From: Burkholderiaceae bacterium
Lineage (GTDB): Bacteria; Pseudomonadota; Gammaproteobacteria; Burkholderiales; Burkholderiaceae
Length of the DNA: 17,056 nt
Assembly (NCBI GenBank): GCA_017997515.1
Contig: JAGOEY010000017.1
Coordinates: 1 to 17,056 of the forward strand
Reading direction: 5' to 3'
Shown here: one piece after another, positions 1-7,898 of the stretch
Layout of the letters: the number at the start of each line of letters is the position of its first letter
Numbering within the stretch: position 1 is the first letter of the stretch
Made by a program: the position numbers and the translations under genes
Notes under the pieces: model-generated
Database searches by the model: none
What the model was told of the DNA's origin: nothing
The model's input: only the letters and a program-made list of their open reading frames with translations

Positions 1-2
1 GG

Positions 3-293
3 CAGGTGGATATGCATCCATTTGTGGTGGGGGAGCTGGCCTGCGGAAACTTGCGAGCACGCGCCGAGGTGCTGGGACTGCTGCAGGCGCTGCCCCAAGT
101 CCAGGTGGCCACCGACAAGGAAGTGCTGTTTTTGATGGACGCGCACGCACTCATGGGCCGCGGTATAGGCTATGTCGACATGCATCTGCTGGCAGCCGCC
201 CGGCTGGGCGGTGCATTGCTCTGGACGCGGGACAAAAAACTGCACGCCATGGCTGTCGAATTGGGCCTCGCCCACACCGAAACACCACACTGA
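3..293 (+). CDS. VapC-like PIN-domain ribonuclease toxin, 5' end cut by window edge
   Basis: This is the C-terminal part of a PIN-domain protein of the VapC toxin family, which are metal-dependent RNases usually neutralised by a VapB antitoxin. The open frame runs from the window edge, and the GTG at 6 is probably internal because the family has about 35-40 more residues upstream, including the first catalytic Asp. Visible family motifs are [12 protein letters not shown] (second acidic residue), [13 protein letters not shown] (third acidic residue) and [17 protein letters not shown] (fourth Asp and C-terminal helix). It ends with TGA 21 bp before rmlA. The antitoxin gene, if present, lies outside the window. 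A toxin-antitoxin pair beside rml genes is an accessory insertion and has no evident role in sugar synthesis. The family call is firm; the exact target RNA cannot be told. Confidence 0.85.
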   Translation, partial: QVDMHPFVVGELACGNLRARAEVLGLLQALPQVQVATDKEVLFLMDAHALMGRGIGYVDMHLLAAARLGGALLWTRDKKLHAMAVELGLAHTETPH

Positions 294-313
294 ATCCAGG
301 CACCCGTCACACC

Positions 314-1222
314 ATGAACACTGTCAAAACCACCCCGGCCACCGCCCGCAAAGGCATCATCCTCGCCGGCGGCTCCGGCACCCGCCTGCACCCCGCCACG
401 CTGGCCATCAGCAAACAGCTGCTGCCGGTGTACGACAAACCCATGATCTACTACCCGCTCAGCACCCTCATGCTGGCGGGCATCCGCGACATCCTCATCA
501 TCAGCACCCCGCAAGACACGCCGCGCTTTGAACAGCTGCTGGGCGACGGCAGCCAATGGGGCCTGAATCTGCAATACGCCGTGCAAGCCAGCCCCGACGG
601 CCTGGCCCAGGCCTTTGTGATCGGTGAGCAGTTTGTGGGCAACTCCCCCTCGGCCCTGGTGCTGGGCGACAACATCTTCTACGGCCACGACTTCCACGAA
701 CTGCTGGGCAACGCCATGCAGCGCGAACAAGGCGCCAGTGTCTTTGCTTACCACGTGCACGACCCCGAGCGCTACGGCGTCGCCGAATTCGATACCCAGG
801 GCAAAGTGCTGAGCCTGGAAGAAAAGCCCAAAGCTCCTAAGTCCAGCTATGCCGTCACCGGCCTGTACTTTTATGACAACCAGGTCGTGGACCTGGCCAA
901 GAGCCTCAAACCCTCCGCGCGCGGCGAATACGAAATCACCGACCTGAACCGTCTGTACCTCGAACAAGGCCAGCTCAACGTCGAAATCATGGGCCGCGGC
1001 TACGCCTGGCTAGACACAGGCACCCACGAAAGCCTGCTCGAAGCAGGGCAATTCATCGCCACGCTGGAGCACCGCCAAGGCCTCAAGATTGCGTGCCCGG
1101 AAGAGATTGCGTGGCGCTATGGGTGGATTGATGCGGCTCAGTTGGAGAAGCTGGCCAAGCCGCTTGCCAAGAACGGGTATGGGCAGTACCTGCAACGAAT
1201 TCTGAAAGAGACGGTGTACTGA
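314..1222 (+). CDS. rmlA: Glucose-1-phosphate thymidylyltransferase RmlA
   Basis: RmlA joins dTTP and glucose-1-phosphate to give dTDP-glucose, the first step of dTDP-L-rhamnose synthesis and of other dTDP-6-deoxy sugars, in the cytoplasm. The 302-residue length is normal for the family. The nucleotide-binding signature [15 protein letters not shown] is at residues 13-27, [18 protein letters not shown] follows at about 34, and the metal-binding Asp of LGDNIFYG is residue 119. EEKPKAPKS and [15 protein letters not shown] are also family-typical. The ATG at 314 has no strong Shine-Dalgarno, but the N-terminus fits the family. Its TGA overlaps the rmlC ATG by one base (TGATG), implying coupled translation. 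Synonymous codon use changes sharply near position 1080: all 13 Ile codons before it are ATC and all four after it are ATT, which suggests a recombination joint. Confidence 0.97.
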   Translation: MNTVKTTPATARKGIILAGGSGTRLHPATLAISKQLLPVYDKPMIYYPLSTLMLAGIRDILIISTPQDTPRFEQLLGDGSQWGLNLQYAVQASPDGLAQAFVIGEQFVGNSPSALVLGDNIFYGHDFHELLGNAMQREQGASVFAYHVHDPERYGVAEFDTQGKVLSLEEKPKAPKSSYAVTGLYFYDNQVVDLAKSLKPSARGEYEITDLNRLYLEQGQLNVEIMGRGYAWLDTGTHESLLEAGQFIATLEHRQGLKIACPEEIAWRYGWIDAAQLEKLAKPLAKNGYGQYLQRILKETVY

Positions 1223-1770
1223 TGAAAGCAACGCGACTGGCCATTCCTGAAGTGGTGCTGATCGAACCCAAGGTGTTCGGTGATGCGCGCGGCTTTTTCT
1301 TCGAGAGCTACAACCAGCGCGCCTTCAACGAGGCCACGGGCACTGACTTTCAGTTCGTGCAGGATAACCACAGCCGCAGCGCCAAAGGCGTGCTACGCGG
1401 CCTGCATTACCAGCTCCGGCAGCCGCAAGGCAAACTGGTGCGCGTGGTGCAGGGGGCCGTGTTCGACGTCGCCGTGGACATCCGCAAAAGCTCGCCCACG
1501 TTCGGGCAATGGGTGGGCGTGGAGCTGAGCGCCGACAACCACCGCCAGCTCTGGGTGCCGCCGGGCTTTGCGCACGGTTTCCTCGTGCTCAGCGAGAGTG
1601 CGGAGTTTCTGTACAAGACCACGGACTACTACGCACCGCAGCACGAGCGCTGCATTGCCTGGAACGACCCGCAGTTGGCGATTGCCTGGCCGGACATCGG
1701 CATGGCGCCGCTGTTGTCGGCCAAGGACGCGAAAGGGATGGCGCTGTCGGGGGCAGAGTGGCCTGCGTGA
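1222..1770 (+). CDS. rmlC: dTDP-4-dehydrorhamnose 3,5-epimerase RmlC
   Basis: RmlC epimerises dTDP-4-keto-6-deoxyglucose at C3 and C5, the third step to dTDP-L-rhamnose. The 182-residue cupin-fold protein carries the expected motifs: DARGFFFESYNQRAFNE at about residues 20-36, the active-site stretch QDNHSRSAKGVLRGLHYQ with catalytic His62, QGKLVRVVQGAVFDVAVDIR, and LWVPPGFAHGFLVLSE. The start ATG at 1222 shares a base with the rmlA stop. RmlB and RmlD are not in the window and are probably upstream, beyond the vapC fragment. The 3' end overlaps the GTG start of the next glycosyltransferase by 4 bp. Confidence 0.97.
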   Translation: MKATRLAIPEVVLIEPKVFGDARGFFFESYNQRAFNEATGTDFQFVQDNHSRSAKGVLRGLHYQLRQPQGKLVRVVQGAVFDVAVDIRKSSPTFGQWVGVELSADNHRQLWVPPGFAHGFLVLSESAEFLYKTTDYYAPQHERCIAWNDPQLAIAWPDIGMAPLLSAKDAKGMALSGAEWPA

Positions 1771-2522
1771 GCTTGGCTGTTTCCATCGTCAGTCATGGGC
1801 ATGGTGCGCAAGTACAAGCCCTTTTGCAGTTGCTGGCGCGAACCTCGTCCGACTCGGTTCAGCGGGTCTGGATCACGCACAACTGCCCCGAGCCACTGCC
1901 GGTTACCGTATCTTGGCCGTTCGAGGTACGGTCACTTCATAACAGCGTACCGCAAGGGTTTGGTGCCAATCACAATCAGGCTTTCCGTCACGAGCAAGCG
2001 TGTGCCAGACCTGCAGAATTTTTTGCAGTACTCAATCCCGATCTGGACTGGACGCAGGACCCTTTCGCTCCGTTGCTTTGCGCTGCCGCTCAGCCGCGTG
2101 CGGGGTGCGCGTACCCGGTGCAAGTGACTCCAAAGGCACAGAGGCAGGACCATCAACGGTCTTTGCCGACCCCCGCGTCTCTGTTGCGTCGATATGTTGC
2201 CCCGGATCACCGTTTGCCACCCCGAATTGATTGGGTCAATGCAGCTTGTTTGCTCTTTCCCGCAGTCGTTTTTAGAGATATCGGTGGATTCGACGAGAAG
2301 TTTTACATGTATTGCGAGGATGTCGATCTGTGTTTGAGGTTGCAACTTCAAGGGTACCTGTTGATGGAGACTGAAGAGGCGACGGTTGTGCATGAAGCGC
2401 AACGCGCCAGCCATCAACAGTGGCGCCACTGCATGTGGCACTTGGCCAGCTTGTGGCGGCTTTGGCATTCAGATGCTTATCGAGATTACCGACTGCAGCG
2501 AAAACCATGCCAAAAATCGTAG
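1767..2522 (+). CDS. GT2 family glycosyltransferase, rhamnosyltransferase type
   Basis: A small GT-A fold glycosyltransferase of family 2 (COG1216 type), predicted to add a sugar, plausibly L-rhamnose given the adjacent rml genes, to the growing lipid-linked glycan at the inner membrane. The start is taken as the GTG at 1767, giving a GTGA overlap with the rmlC stop and an N-terminus SLAVSIVSHGHGAQV that matches the first beta strand of the fold; GTG 1758 is an in-frame alternative. About 251 residues. The metal/nucleotide motif is NPDLD at residues 90-94, and the acceptor/catalytic region GGFDEKFYMYCEDVDLCLR is at 173-191. The 3' half is markedly lower in GC than its surroundings (151/300 by hand count over 2221-2520), suggesting separate ancestry. 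The sugar and linkage cannot be read from sequence. Confidence 0.85.
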   Translation: MSLAVSIVSHGHGAQVQALLQLLARTSSDSVQRVWITHNCPEPLPVTVSWPFEVRSLHNSVPQGFGANHNQAFRHEQACARPAEFFAVLNPDLDWTQDPFAPLLCAAAQPRAGCAYPVQVTPKAQRQDHQRSLPTPASLLRRYVAPDHRLPPRIDWVNAACLLFPAVVFRDIGGFDEKFYMYCEDVDLCLRLQLQGYLLMETEEATVVHEAQRASHQQWRHCMWHLASLWRLWHSDAYRDYRLQRKPCQKS

Positions 2523-3397
2523 CGGTAGTGGTGGTTTTTCATCCCCAGTTGGAGAGGTTGCAAGCGCAGTTTGCGGCGTTGTTGCCGCAAGTGGACTCCA
2601 TCGTCATTGTTGACAATGGCTCCGACAAGGCGGTTCCTGTCTGGGCGCGGCAATGGCCTGTCCCCCAGGTGCACTGCATTTGGCTGGGCCACAACATGGG
2701 CATTGCCTTTGCGCAAAACCAGGGCATTGAATGGGCTGCGGCAGCGGGTGCCAGCCATGCCCTGCTCATGGATCACGACAGCGTTCCCGAAAAAGACATG
2801 GTGGCGCAATTGATGAGCGCGATCACCATGCTGCCACTCGCCGGTGCAGTGGGGCCTTGCTATGCAGATAGTCGGAGAGCTCAAAAAAAGAGTCCTTTTG
2901 TCCGCACCACAGGCCTGCGCCGAACCAGGCTGGACTGCTCAACCAGCGGGCCTGTGTTGGAGGTGGATCATCTCATCGCTTCAGGTTGTCTGATTCCCAT
3001 GGACGTGCTGGCCCGTGTTGGCCGGATGCGGGAAGATTTCTTTATCGATTTTGTGGACGTCGAGTGGTGTTTGCGTGCCCGCTTTGAGGGGCACCCGGTG
3101 TATGGAGTCTGCACTGCCCGGCTCGAGCACCGGCTCGGTGACGAGCCCGTAAAATTTTTGGGGCGTGAATACCTCACGCATTCACCCCGCCGGCATTATT
3201 TTCATGTGCGCAATGCGGTGTTGCTTTACCGTGAACCTTGGGTGCCCCTGAACTGGAAGCTGGTGTCAGCCTCGCGGCTGGTACTCAAGATGGGTTTTCA
3301 TGTGCTGGTGACGCCTCCACGATTGCAGCATCTGGCACGCATAGCATCGGGTTTTTTGCATGGTCTGCTGGGGCGTACAGGCGCCGCACCAGATTGA
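2507..3397 (+). CDS. GT2 rhamnosyltransferase (RfbN/WbbL-like)
   Basis: A 296-residue family 2 glycosyltransferase resembling the L-rhamnosyltransferases of O-antigen clusters. The start ATG at 2507 gives MPKIVAVVVVFHPQLERLQ, which places the fold's first strand at the very N-terminus; the frame is open further upstream, but that part is a shadow of the preceding gene. Motifs: VIVDNGSD, then GHNMGIAFAQNQGIEWA, then the DXD-type MDHDS at residues 88-92, and FFIDFVDVEWCLRARFEGH in the acceptor region, all typical of this subfamily. It overlaps the previous gene by 16 bp, so the pair is probably coupled. The call as a rhamnosyltransferase comes from subfamily resemblance and the rml context; linkage is unknown. 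Confidence 0.87.
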   Translation: MPKIVAVVVVFHPQLERLQAQFAALLPQVDSIVIVDNGSDKAVPVWARQWPVPQVHCIWLGHNMGIAFAQNQGIEWAAAAGASHALLMDHDSVPEKDMVAQLMSAITMLPLAGAVGPCYADSRRAQKKSPFVRTTGLRRTRLDCSTSGPVLEVDHLIASGCLIPMDVLARVGRMREDFFIDFVDVEWCLRARFEGHPVYGVCTARLEHRLGDEPVKFLGREYLTHSPRRHYFHVRNAVLLYREPWVPLNWKLVSASRLVLKMGFHVLVTPPRLQHLARIASGFLHGLLGRTGAAPD

Positions 3398-3448
3398 TGA
3401 GCAGTGCAGTGGTTCAAAAGATGGTTTTACTGAGAGTGGTTTGATTTC

Positions 3449-6400
3449 ATGACATCCCTTTCCCTTGACGATGCAAATGGCGGTGCCCAGGTCACCGTAG
3501 TCCTGCCCGCCTACAACCACGCAAGGTACGTGGTTGAGGCGATAGACAGTGTGCGTGCGCAAACCTTCACGCACTGGGAACTCATCGTGATTGATGACGG
3601 CTCCACCGATGACACTCTTGCAGTTTTGCAAGCCTATGTGGCGCAGTGTGACGATCCGCGTATTCGCTTGTTGTCGCAGAGTAATGCTGGTTCACACGCT
3701 ACCTTGAATCGGGGCCTGGAGATGGCCCGCACGCCTTATCTGGCGATCCTGAACTCTGACGACCGTTATGCACCCAACCGATTGCAACGCCTGGTGGAGA
3801 TTGCCGCGGCCGCGGAAGGCGACGTCTTCATCACCACGGGCGTGCGCCTGATTGATGAAAACGGTGAACCTTTGCCGCAAGAGCACTGGTGGAACCTCAT
3901 GTACAAAGACATTTTGGAACACTGGACCACAGTCTGCTCCAGTGCCCAGCATCCCGCCGTCGATGCTTTGTTGTGGGGCAATTTCACCGTTTCCACCTCT
4001 AACTTCTTCCTGTCTCGCACACTTTGGCAGCGCGTCGGTGAATTCCGACACCTGCGCTATGTGCCCGACTGGGATTACGCACTCAGGGCAGCGGGCACGC
4101 AACCCGACGCCTTTCACTTTCTGGCGGACGAGGCACTCTGGGACTATCGTCTCCACGGCCGTAACACGATCTTGGGTGGAGCCCTGCGCAATCACGCTGA
4201 GGCCTACCGCATACTACGTGGCTTCCAGAAAAAATGGGCTTCGCAGGGCCGTCCCATCCCCCCGGCAGCCATCGACAGGCTGCATTACCTTGCGCGCTTC
4301 ATTCGCCACGAGCATGCCCGGCAGCAACTGGAGAGGCAAAAAACAGGCTGGGTCGAGCAGGTCCATGCGCTGCGATCTGCCCTGGACGGCGCCCAATCCC
4401 ATGGGGCGCACCTGACAGAACAGACCGCGCAATCGCAAGCGCAGGCTGTGCGGTGGCAAGAACAGGCCGCGCAATGGCAAGAGAAGGCCCAGCAGATTCA
4501 AGCGCAAGTGCAGCAACTGCAAGAGCAGGCTGTGCAATCGCAAGCGCAAGTGCAGCAACTGCAAGAGCAGGCTGTGCAATCGCAAGCGCAGGCACACGCT
4601 TGGCAAAGCATTGCCGAGAAAATACAGGCGTCACGTTCCTGGCGTCTCACGAGCCCCTTGCGTGCATTGGGTGGCCGTCTGCGCGCTTTGCGCAACAAGC
4701 CACGGGCCTTGGTGAGGAAAATGGCCGCAAGTAACCCGCTTGCACCAGCCTCTGGCGCAACCTCAGCCTACAGCCAATGGTTGCAGTCCGAAGCCGTCCT
4801 GCTGCAAGACCTGCACCAGCAGGCGCCACAGTGCATTGCCAGCCTCGCCCGCCAGCCACTGATATCCATCATCATGCCTGTGCACGATACGCCCAGCGCA
4901 TTTTTGCACGCAGCCATAGAGTCCGTGCGTGCTCAGTGGTACGGCCAATGGGAACTGTGCATTTGCAATGACGCATCGGGGCGGGCAGATACGCTGGCAT
5001 ACCTGCAAACGCTGCATGACAGCTCCGATCCGCGTATCAAGATCACCCACCGCAGCACATCCGGGCACATCGTCCATGCCACCAACGATGCATTGGCGCT
5101 GGCCCAGGGCGAATACGTCGTGTTCCTGGACCATGACGATGAACTGGCCCCCCAGGCGTTGCTGCGTCTGGTGCGGGCCATCAACACACCCTCAGACCCC
5201 GACTGCATTTACTCCGACGAAGACAAGCTCGATGAGCAAGGGCAGCGCTGCCTGCCGCTTTTCAAGCCTGACTGGTCGCCGGTGCTGGAGTGGTCGCAAA
5301 ACTATGTCGGGCACATCATGTGTGTGCGGCGCGCCTTGCTTCAGACCGTCGGCGGCTTTCTGGAGGGCAGCCAAGGCAGTCAGGACCACGATCTTGTCCT
5401 ACGTCTGGCGTTGCAGGGGGCCCGGTTTGCGCACATACCAGAGGTTCTGTACCACTGGCGCATGCACGCCGCATCCACCGCCTCCAGCCCCGAATCCAAG
5501 CCCTACGCCCACGAGGCGGGCAAGCAGGCCGTGGCACGCCACCTGTCAGCCCGTTACGCTGCGCAGTTCGACCGGGTCGACGACAGCGACTACACCTTCG
5601 TCTACCAGCCCCGGTTCCGCATCCCGGCAGACACGCTGGCCAGCATCATCATCCCCACCAAAGACAAAGCCGACCTCCTCGAGGCCTGCATCCAGAGCAT
5701 CCACCGCCATACCACCGGTATGCCTTACGAAATCCTTGTGCTCGACAACGGCTCCACCGAGCCCGCCACACACGCCTGCTTCGAGCGCCTCACGCAAGAT
5801 GCCCGCGTGCGCGTACTGCCTGCACATATTCCCTTCAACTGGTCACGGCTCAACAACATCGGCCGCAGCCAGGCCCGGGGCCAGGTGCTGGTGTTCCTGA
5901 ACAACGACACCGAAGTCATCACCCCCGACTGGCTGCAACGCCTGACCGAATACGCCCTCCTGCCCGACGTAGCCACCGTCGGCCCCCTCCTGCTCTACCC
6001 CGACCACACCATCCAGCACGCCGGCGTGGTCGTCGGCATGGGCGGCTGGGCCGACCACGTCTTCAAGAGCGAGCCATTGCAACACTACCCCACCCCCTTC
6101 ATTTCCAGCGCCGTCCCCCGCAACGTGCTGGCCAACACGGGCGCCTGCGTGGCCATCGCCGCCGAGCACTTCGACACACTGGGCGGTTTCGACGAAGCAT
6201 TTGAAATCTGCGGCAGCGACGTCGAACTGGGCATCCGTGCCCACAAGCAAGGCCTGCTCAACGTCTACCTACCTGCCGCCAGGCTCTACCATCTGGAGAG
6301 CAAGACACGCACCCCCCATGTGCCCGAGGTCGACTTTCAGCAGTCTGACCTCAAATACGCACCCTACCGGCTCGAGGGCGACCCGTTCTTCAACCCCAAC

Positions 6401-6481
6401 CTCGACCCCTTCGCCTCCAGCCCCAGGCCAAAGTTTCCCGAAACGCCGTGGCCTCGCGTACTGATGAATGGACGGGAGTAA
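3449..6481 (+). CDS. Three-module GT2 glycosyltransferase with internal coiled coil
   Basis: A 1010-residue protein with three family 2 modules that probably adds more than one sugar per visit. Module A (about residues 8-260) opens with VTVVLPAYNHARYVVEAIDS and has an SDD motif in LNSDDRY near 102. A glutamine-rich coiled coil follows (about 315-390), containing an exact duplicated 14-residue unit at 351-378. Next is SRSWRLTSPLRALGGRLRAL (about 396-415), a linker seen in many O-antigen glycosyltransferases. Module B (about 470-690) starts ISIIMPVHDTPSAF and has FLDHDDE. Module C (about 730-960) starts ASIIIPTKDKADLL, with FLNNDTE and GGFDEAFEICGSDVELG. Each module keeps its acidic metal motif, so all could be active. 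The start ATG at 3449 has a weak GAGAGTGG upstream. Codon use shifts to C-ending between modules B and C. The coiled coil could set spacing or chain length; that is inference. Confidence 0.9.
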   Translation: MTSLSLDDANGGAQVTVVLPAYNHARYVVEAIDSVRAQTFTHWELIVIDDGSTDDTLAVLQAYVAQCDDPRIRLLSQSNAGSHATLNRGLEMARTPYLAILNSDDRYAPNRLQRLVEIAAAAEGDVFITTGVRLIDENGEPLPQEHWWNLMYKDILEHWTTVCSSAQHPAVDALLWGNFTVSTSNFFLSRTLWQRVGEFRHLRYVPDWDYALRAAGTQPDAFHFLADEALWDYRLHGRNTILGGALRNHAEAYRILRGFQKKWASQGRPIPPAAIDRLHYLARFIRHEHARQQLERQKTGWVEQVHALRSALDGAQSHGAHLTEQTAQSQAQAVRWQEQAAQWQEKAQQIQAQVQQLQEQAVQSQAQVQQLQEQAVQSQAQAHAWQSIAEKIQASRSWRLTSPLRALGGRLRALRNKPRALVRKMAASNPLAPASGATSAYSQWLQSEAVLLQDLHQQAPQCIASLARQPLISIIMPVHDTPSAFLHAAIESVRAQWYGQWELCICNDASGRADTLAYLQTLHDSSDPRIKITHRSTSGHIVHATNDALALAQGEYVVFLDHDDELAPQALLRLVRAINTPSDPDCIYSDEDKLDEQGQRCLPLFKPDWSPVLEWSQNYVGHIMCVRRALLQTVGGFLEGSQGSQDHDLVLRLALQGARFAHIPEVLYHWRMHAASTASSPESKPYAHEAGKQAVARHLSARYAAQFDRVDDSDYTFVYQPRFRIPADTLASIIIPTKDKADLLEACIQSIHRHTTGMPYEILVLDNGSTEPATHACFERLTQDARVRVLPAHIPFNWSRLNNIGRSQARGQVLVFLNNDTEVITPDWLQRLTEYALLPDVATVGPLLLYPDHTIQHAGVVVGMGGWADHVFKSEPLQHYPTPFISSAVPRNVLANTGACVAIAAEHFDTLGGFDEAFEICGSDVELGIRAHKQGLLNVYLPAARLYHLESKTRTPHVPEVDFQQSDLKYAPYRLEGDPFFNPNLDPFASSPRPKFPETPWPRVLMNGRE
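4499..4582 (+). repeat. Exact 42-bp in-frame tandem duplication inside the coiled coil
   Basis: Two identical 42-bp units (4499-4540 and 4541-4582) stand head to tail and continue 8 bp into a third. Each encodes QAQVQQLQEQAVQS, two heptads, so gain or loss of a unit keeps both reading frame and heptad register. More degenerate relatives (QAQAVRWQEQ, QAAQWQEKAQ) lie just upstream, so the region seems to have grown by repeated duplication. Perfect identity of the two units, including synonymous positions, points to a recent event or ongoing slippage. Confidence 0.95.
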
Positions 6482-6488
6482 GCACACA

Positions 6489-7898
6489 ATGGCCAACCCT
6501 CTCATCCGGGCCGCCGCCTGGGGGCTGGCGCGCCTGGCGCGCTACCAGCCCGTGCAAAACGGCCTGCGCAAACTGGCCCGCGCCTACCAGCAAGAGCAGA
6601 CAGTCACAGCCGTTGCCACTGCGACCGCGCACGACATCCCCGAAGTCACCTCCCTGGTGCCGCGCATGGCTCCGGTGCAGGGCGGCACCCGTCTCAACCT
6701 GCTGGTGCCCGCGCTATCCGAGCGCCACGTCTTTGGCGGCATAGCCACCGCCCTACAGGTCTTCGACGCGCTGCGCCCGTACTTCGACGAAGCCCGCATC
6801 ATCGTCACCGACGAAGCCACCCCGGAGCCGCGCGCAGACGCCTACTACGGCCACTGGCCCATCGTGCCCATGGCCGGCGATGCCCCACCCGGCAACCACA
6901 TCGTCCCCGCCGGCTCACGCTGGGCACAAACCCTGGCCGTTCATGCCCAAGACTATTTTCTGGCCACCGCCTGGTGGACGGCGCACAACGCGCTGGCACT
7001 GCTCGACTGGCAGCAGAGCCAGCACCCAGGCGCCAACCAGCGGCGCATGCTCTACCTCATACAAGACTACGAACCCGGCTTCTACCCCTGGTCGTCACGC
7101 TACCTGCTGGCCCAGGCCACCTACGCGCAGCCCGAAAGAACCCAGGCCATCATCAACTCGCACTGGCTGGCCGACTACCTCGCCGCGCAAGGCCATCATT
7201 TCGCTCGCAGCATCGTGCTGCAGCCACAGCTCAACCCCGCGCTCGCCGCAGCGCGGGCGCGCACCACCCACTTTCACAAAGAGCGCATCATGCTCGTGTA
7301 CGGTCGCCCGGGCACCGAGCGCAACGCCTTCAGCCTGCTCGTGGCCGCCCTGCGCCTGTGGGCGCACCAATACCCCCAGGCCAGTCAGTGGCGCATCCTC
7401 TCCGCCGGGGAAGACTTCGCCCCCATCGAACTGGGCAACGGCTGCCTTCTCCACAGCGTAGGCAAACTCGGCATCGACGCCTATGCCGACCTACTCGCCC
7501 GCACCGCCGTAGGCTTGTCACTCATGGTCTCCCCACACCCCAGCTACCCGCCGCTCGAAATGGCGGCGTTCGGCGCCAGAGTGGTCACCAATGGGTTTGC
7601 CAACAAAGACCTCTCCACCGTCTCCCCCTCGCTGGTGACGGCGCAGCCCCCCAACCCTGACGGGTTTGCCAAGGCCTTGCAGGCCCTCACCCAAGACTTC
7701 GATGACGCCCCGCAGAGCCAGACCACCGTCCCGGCGTCCGCCATCGTCTGGAACGGCCCCTTCCTCGACGGCACACAGGCCGGCTTTGCATGGGCCGCAC
7801 AAGTCGCCGCTGAACTGCAGGGCAATGCGCCGCCCCCTCCTGCGCCGCAAACCATGCCTGAACCCGACACCGAAAAAACAAAGACCATTAACGCGTGA
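6489..7898 (+). CDS. WsaF-type GT-B rhamnosyltransferase
   Basis: A 469-residue protein resembling WsaF, the GT4-related polymerising rhamnosyltransferase known from Geobacillus S-layer glycan synthesis; homologues are common in rhamnan O-antigen clusters. Motifs: LNLLVPALSERHVFGGIATAL (about residues 69-89), LIQDYEPGFYPWSSRYLLA (about 190), MLVYGRPGTERNAFSLLV (about 267, start of the C-terminal Rossmann domain) and SPHPSYPPLEMAAFGARVV followed by NGFANKDLS (about 349-376), the donor-binding end. The start is ATG 6489 because GGGAG at 6474-6478 lies 10 nt upstream; the longer in-frame ATG at 6468 overlaps the previous gene and has no ribosome site. It likely extends a polyrhamnose backbone in the cytoplasm using dTDP-rhamnose. 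It ends in a GTGA overlap with the permease gene. Confidence 0.88.
   Translation: MANPLIRAAAWGLARLARYQPVQNGLRKLARAYQQEQTVTAVATATAHDIPEVTSLVPRMAPVQGGTRLNLLVPALSERHVFGGIATALQVFDALRPYFDEARIIVTDEATPEPRADAYYGHWPIVPMAGDAPPGNHIVPAGSRWAQTLAVHAQDYFLATAWWTAHNALALLDWQQSQHPGANQRRMLYLIQDYEPGFYPWSSRYLLAQATYAQPERTQAIINSHWLADYLAAQGHHFARSIVLQPQLNPALAAARARTTHFHKERIMLVYGRPGTERNAFSLLVAALRLWAHQYPQASQWRILSAGEDFAPIELGNGCLLHSVGKLGIDAYADLLARTAVGLSLMVSPHPSYPPLEMAAFGARVVTNGFANKDLSTVSPSLVTAQPPNPDGFAKALQALTQDFDDAPQSQTTVPASAIVWNGPFLDGTQAGFAWAAQVAAELQGNAPPPPAPQTMPEPDTEKTKTINA

Noticed and set aside
4400..4620. CRISPR-like or VNTR non-coding array
   Set aside because: The repeats are in frame, contiguous without spacers, and encode heptads of a coiled coil inside a clear gene.
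7236..7257. Perfect 8-bp stem CCCGCGCT/AGCGCGGG with a 6-nt loop
   Set aside because: It is within the WsaF coding region, has no T-run, and is readily produced by GC-rich codons.
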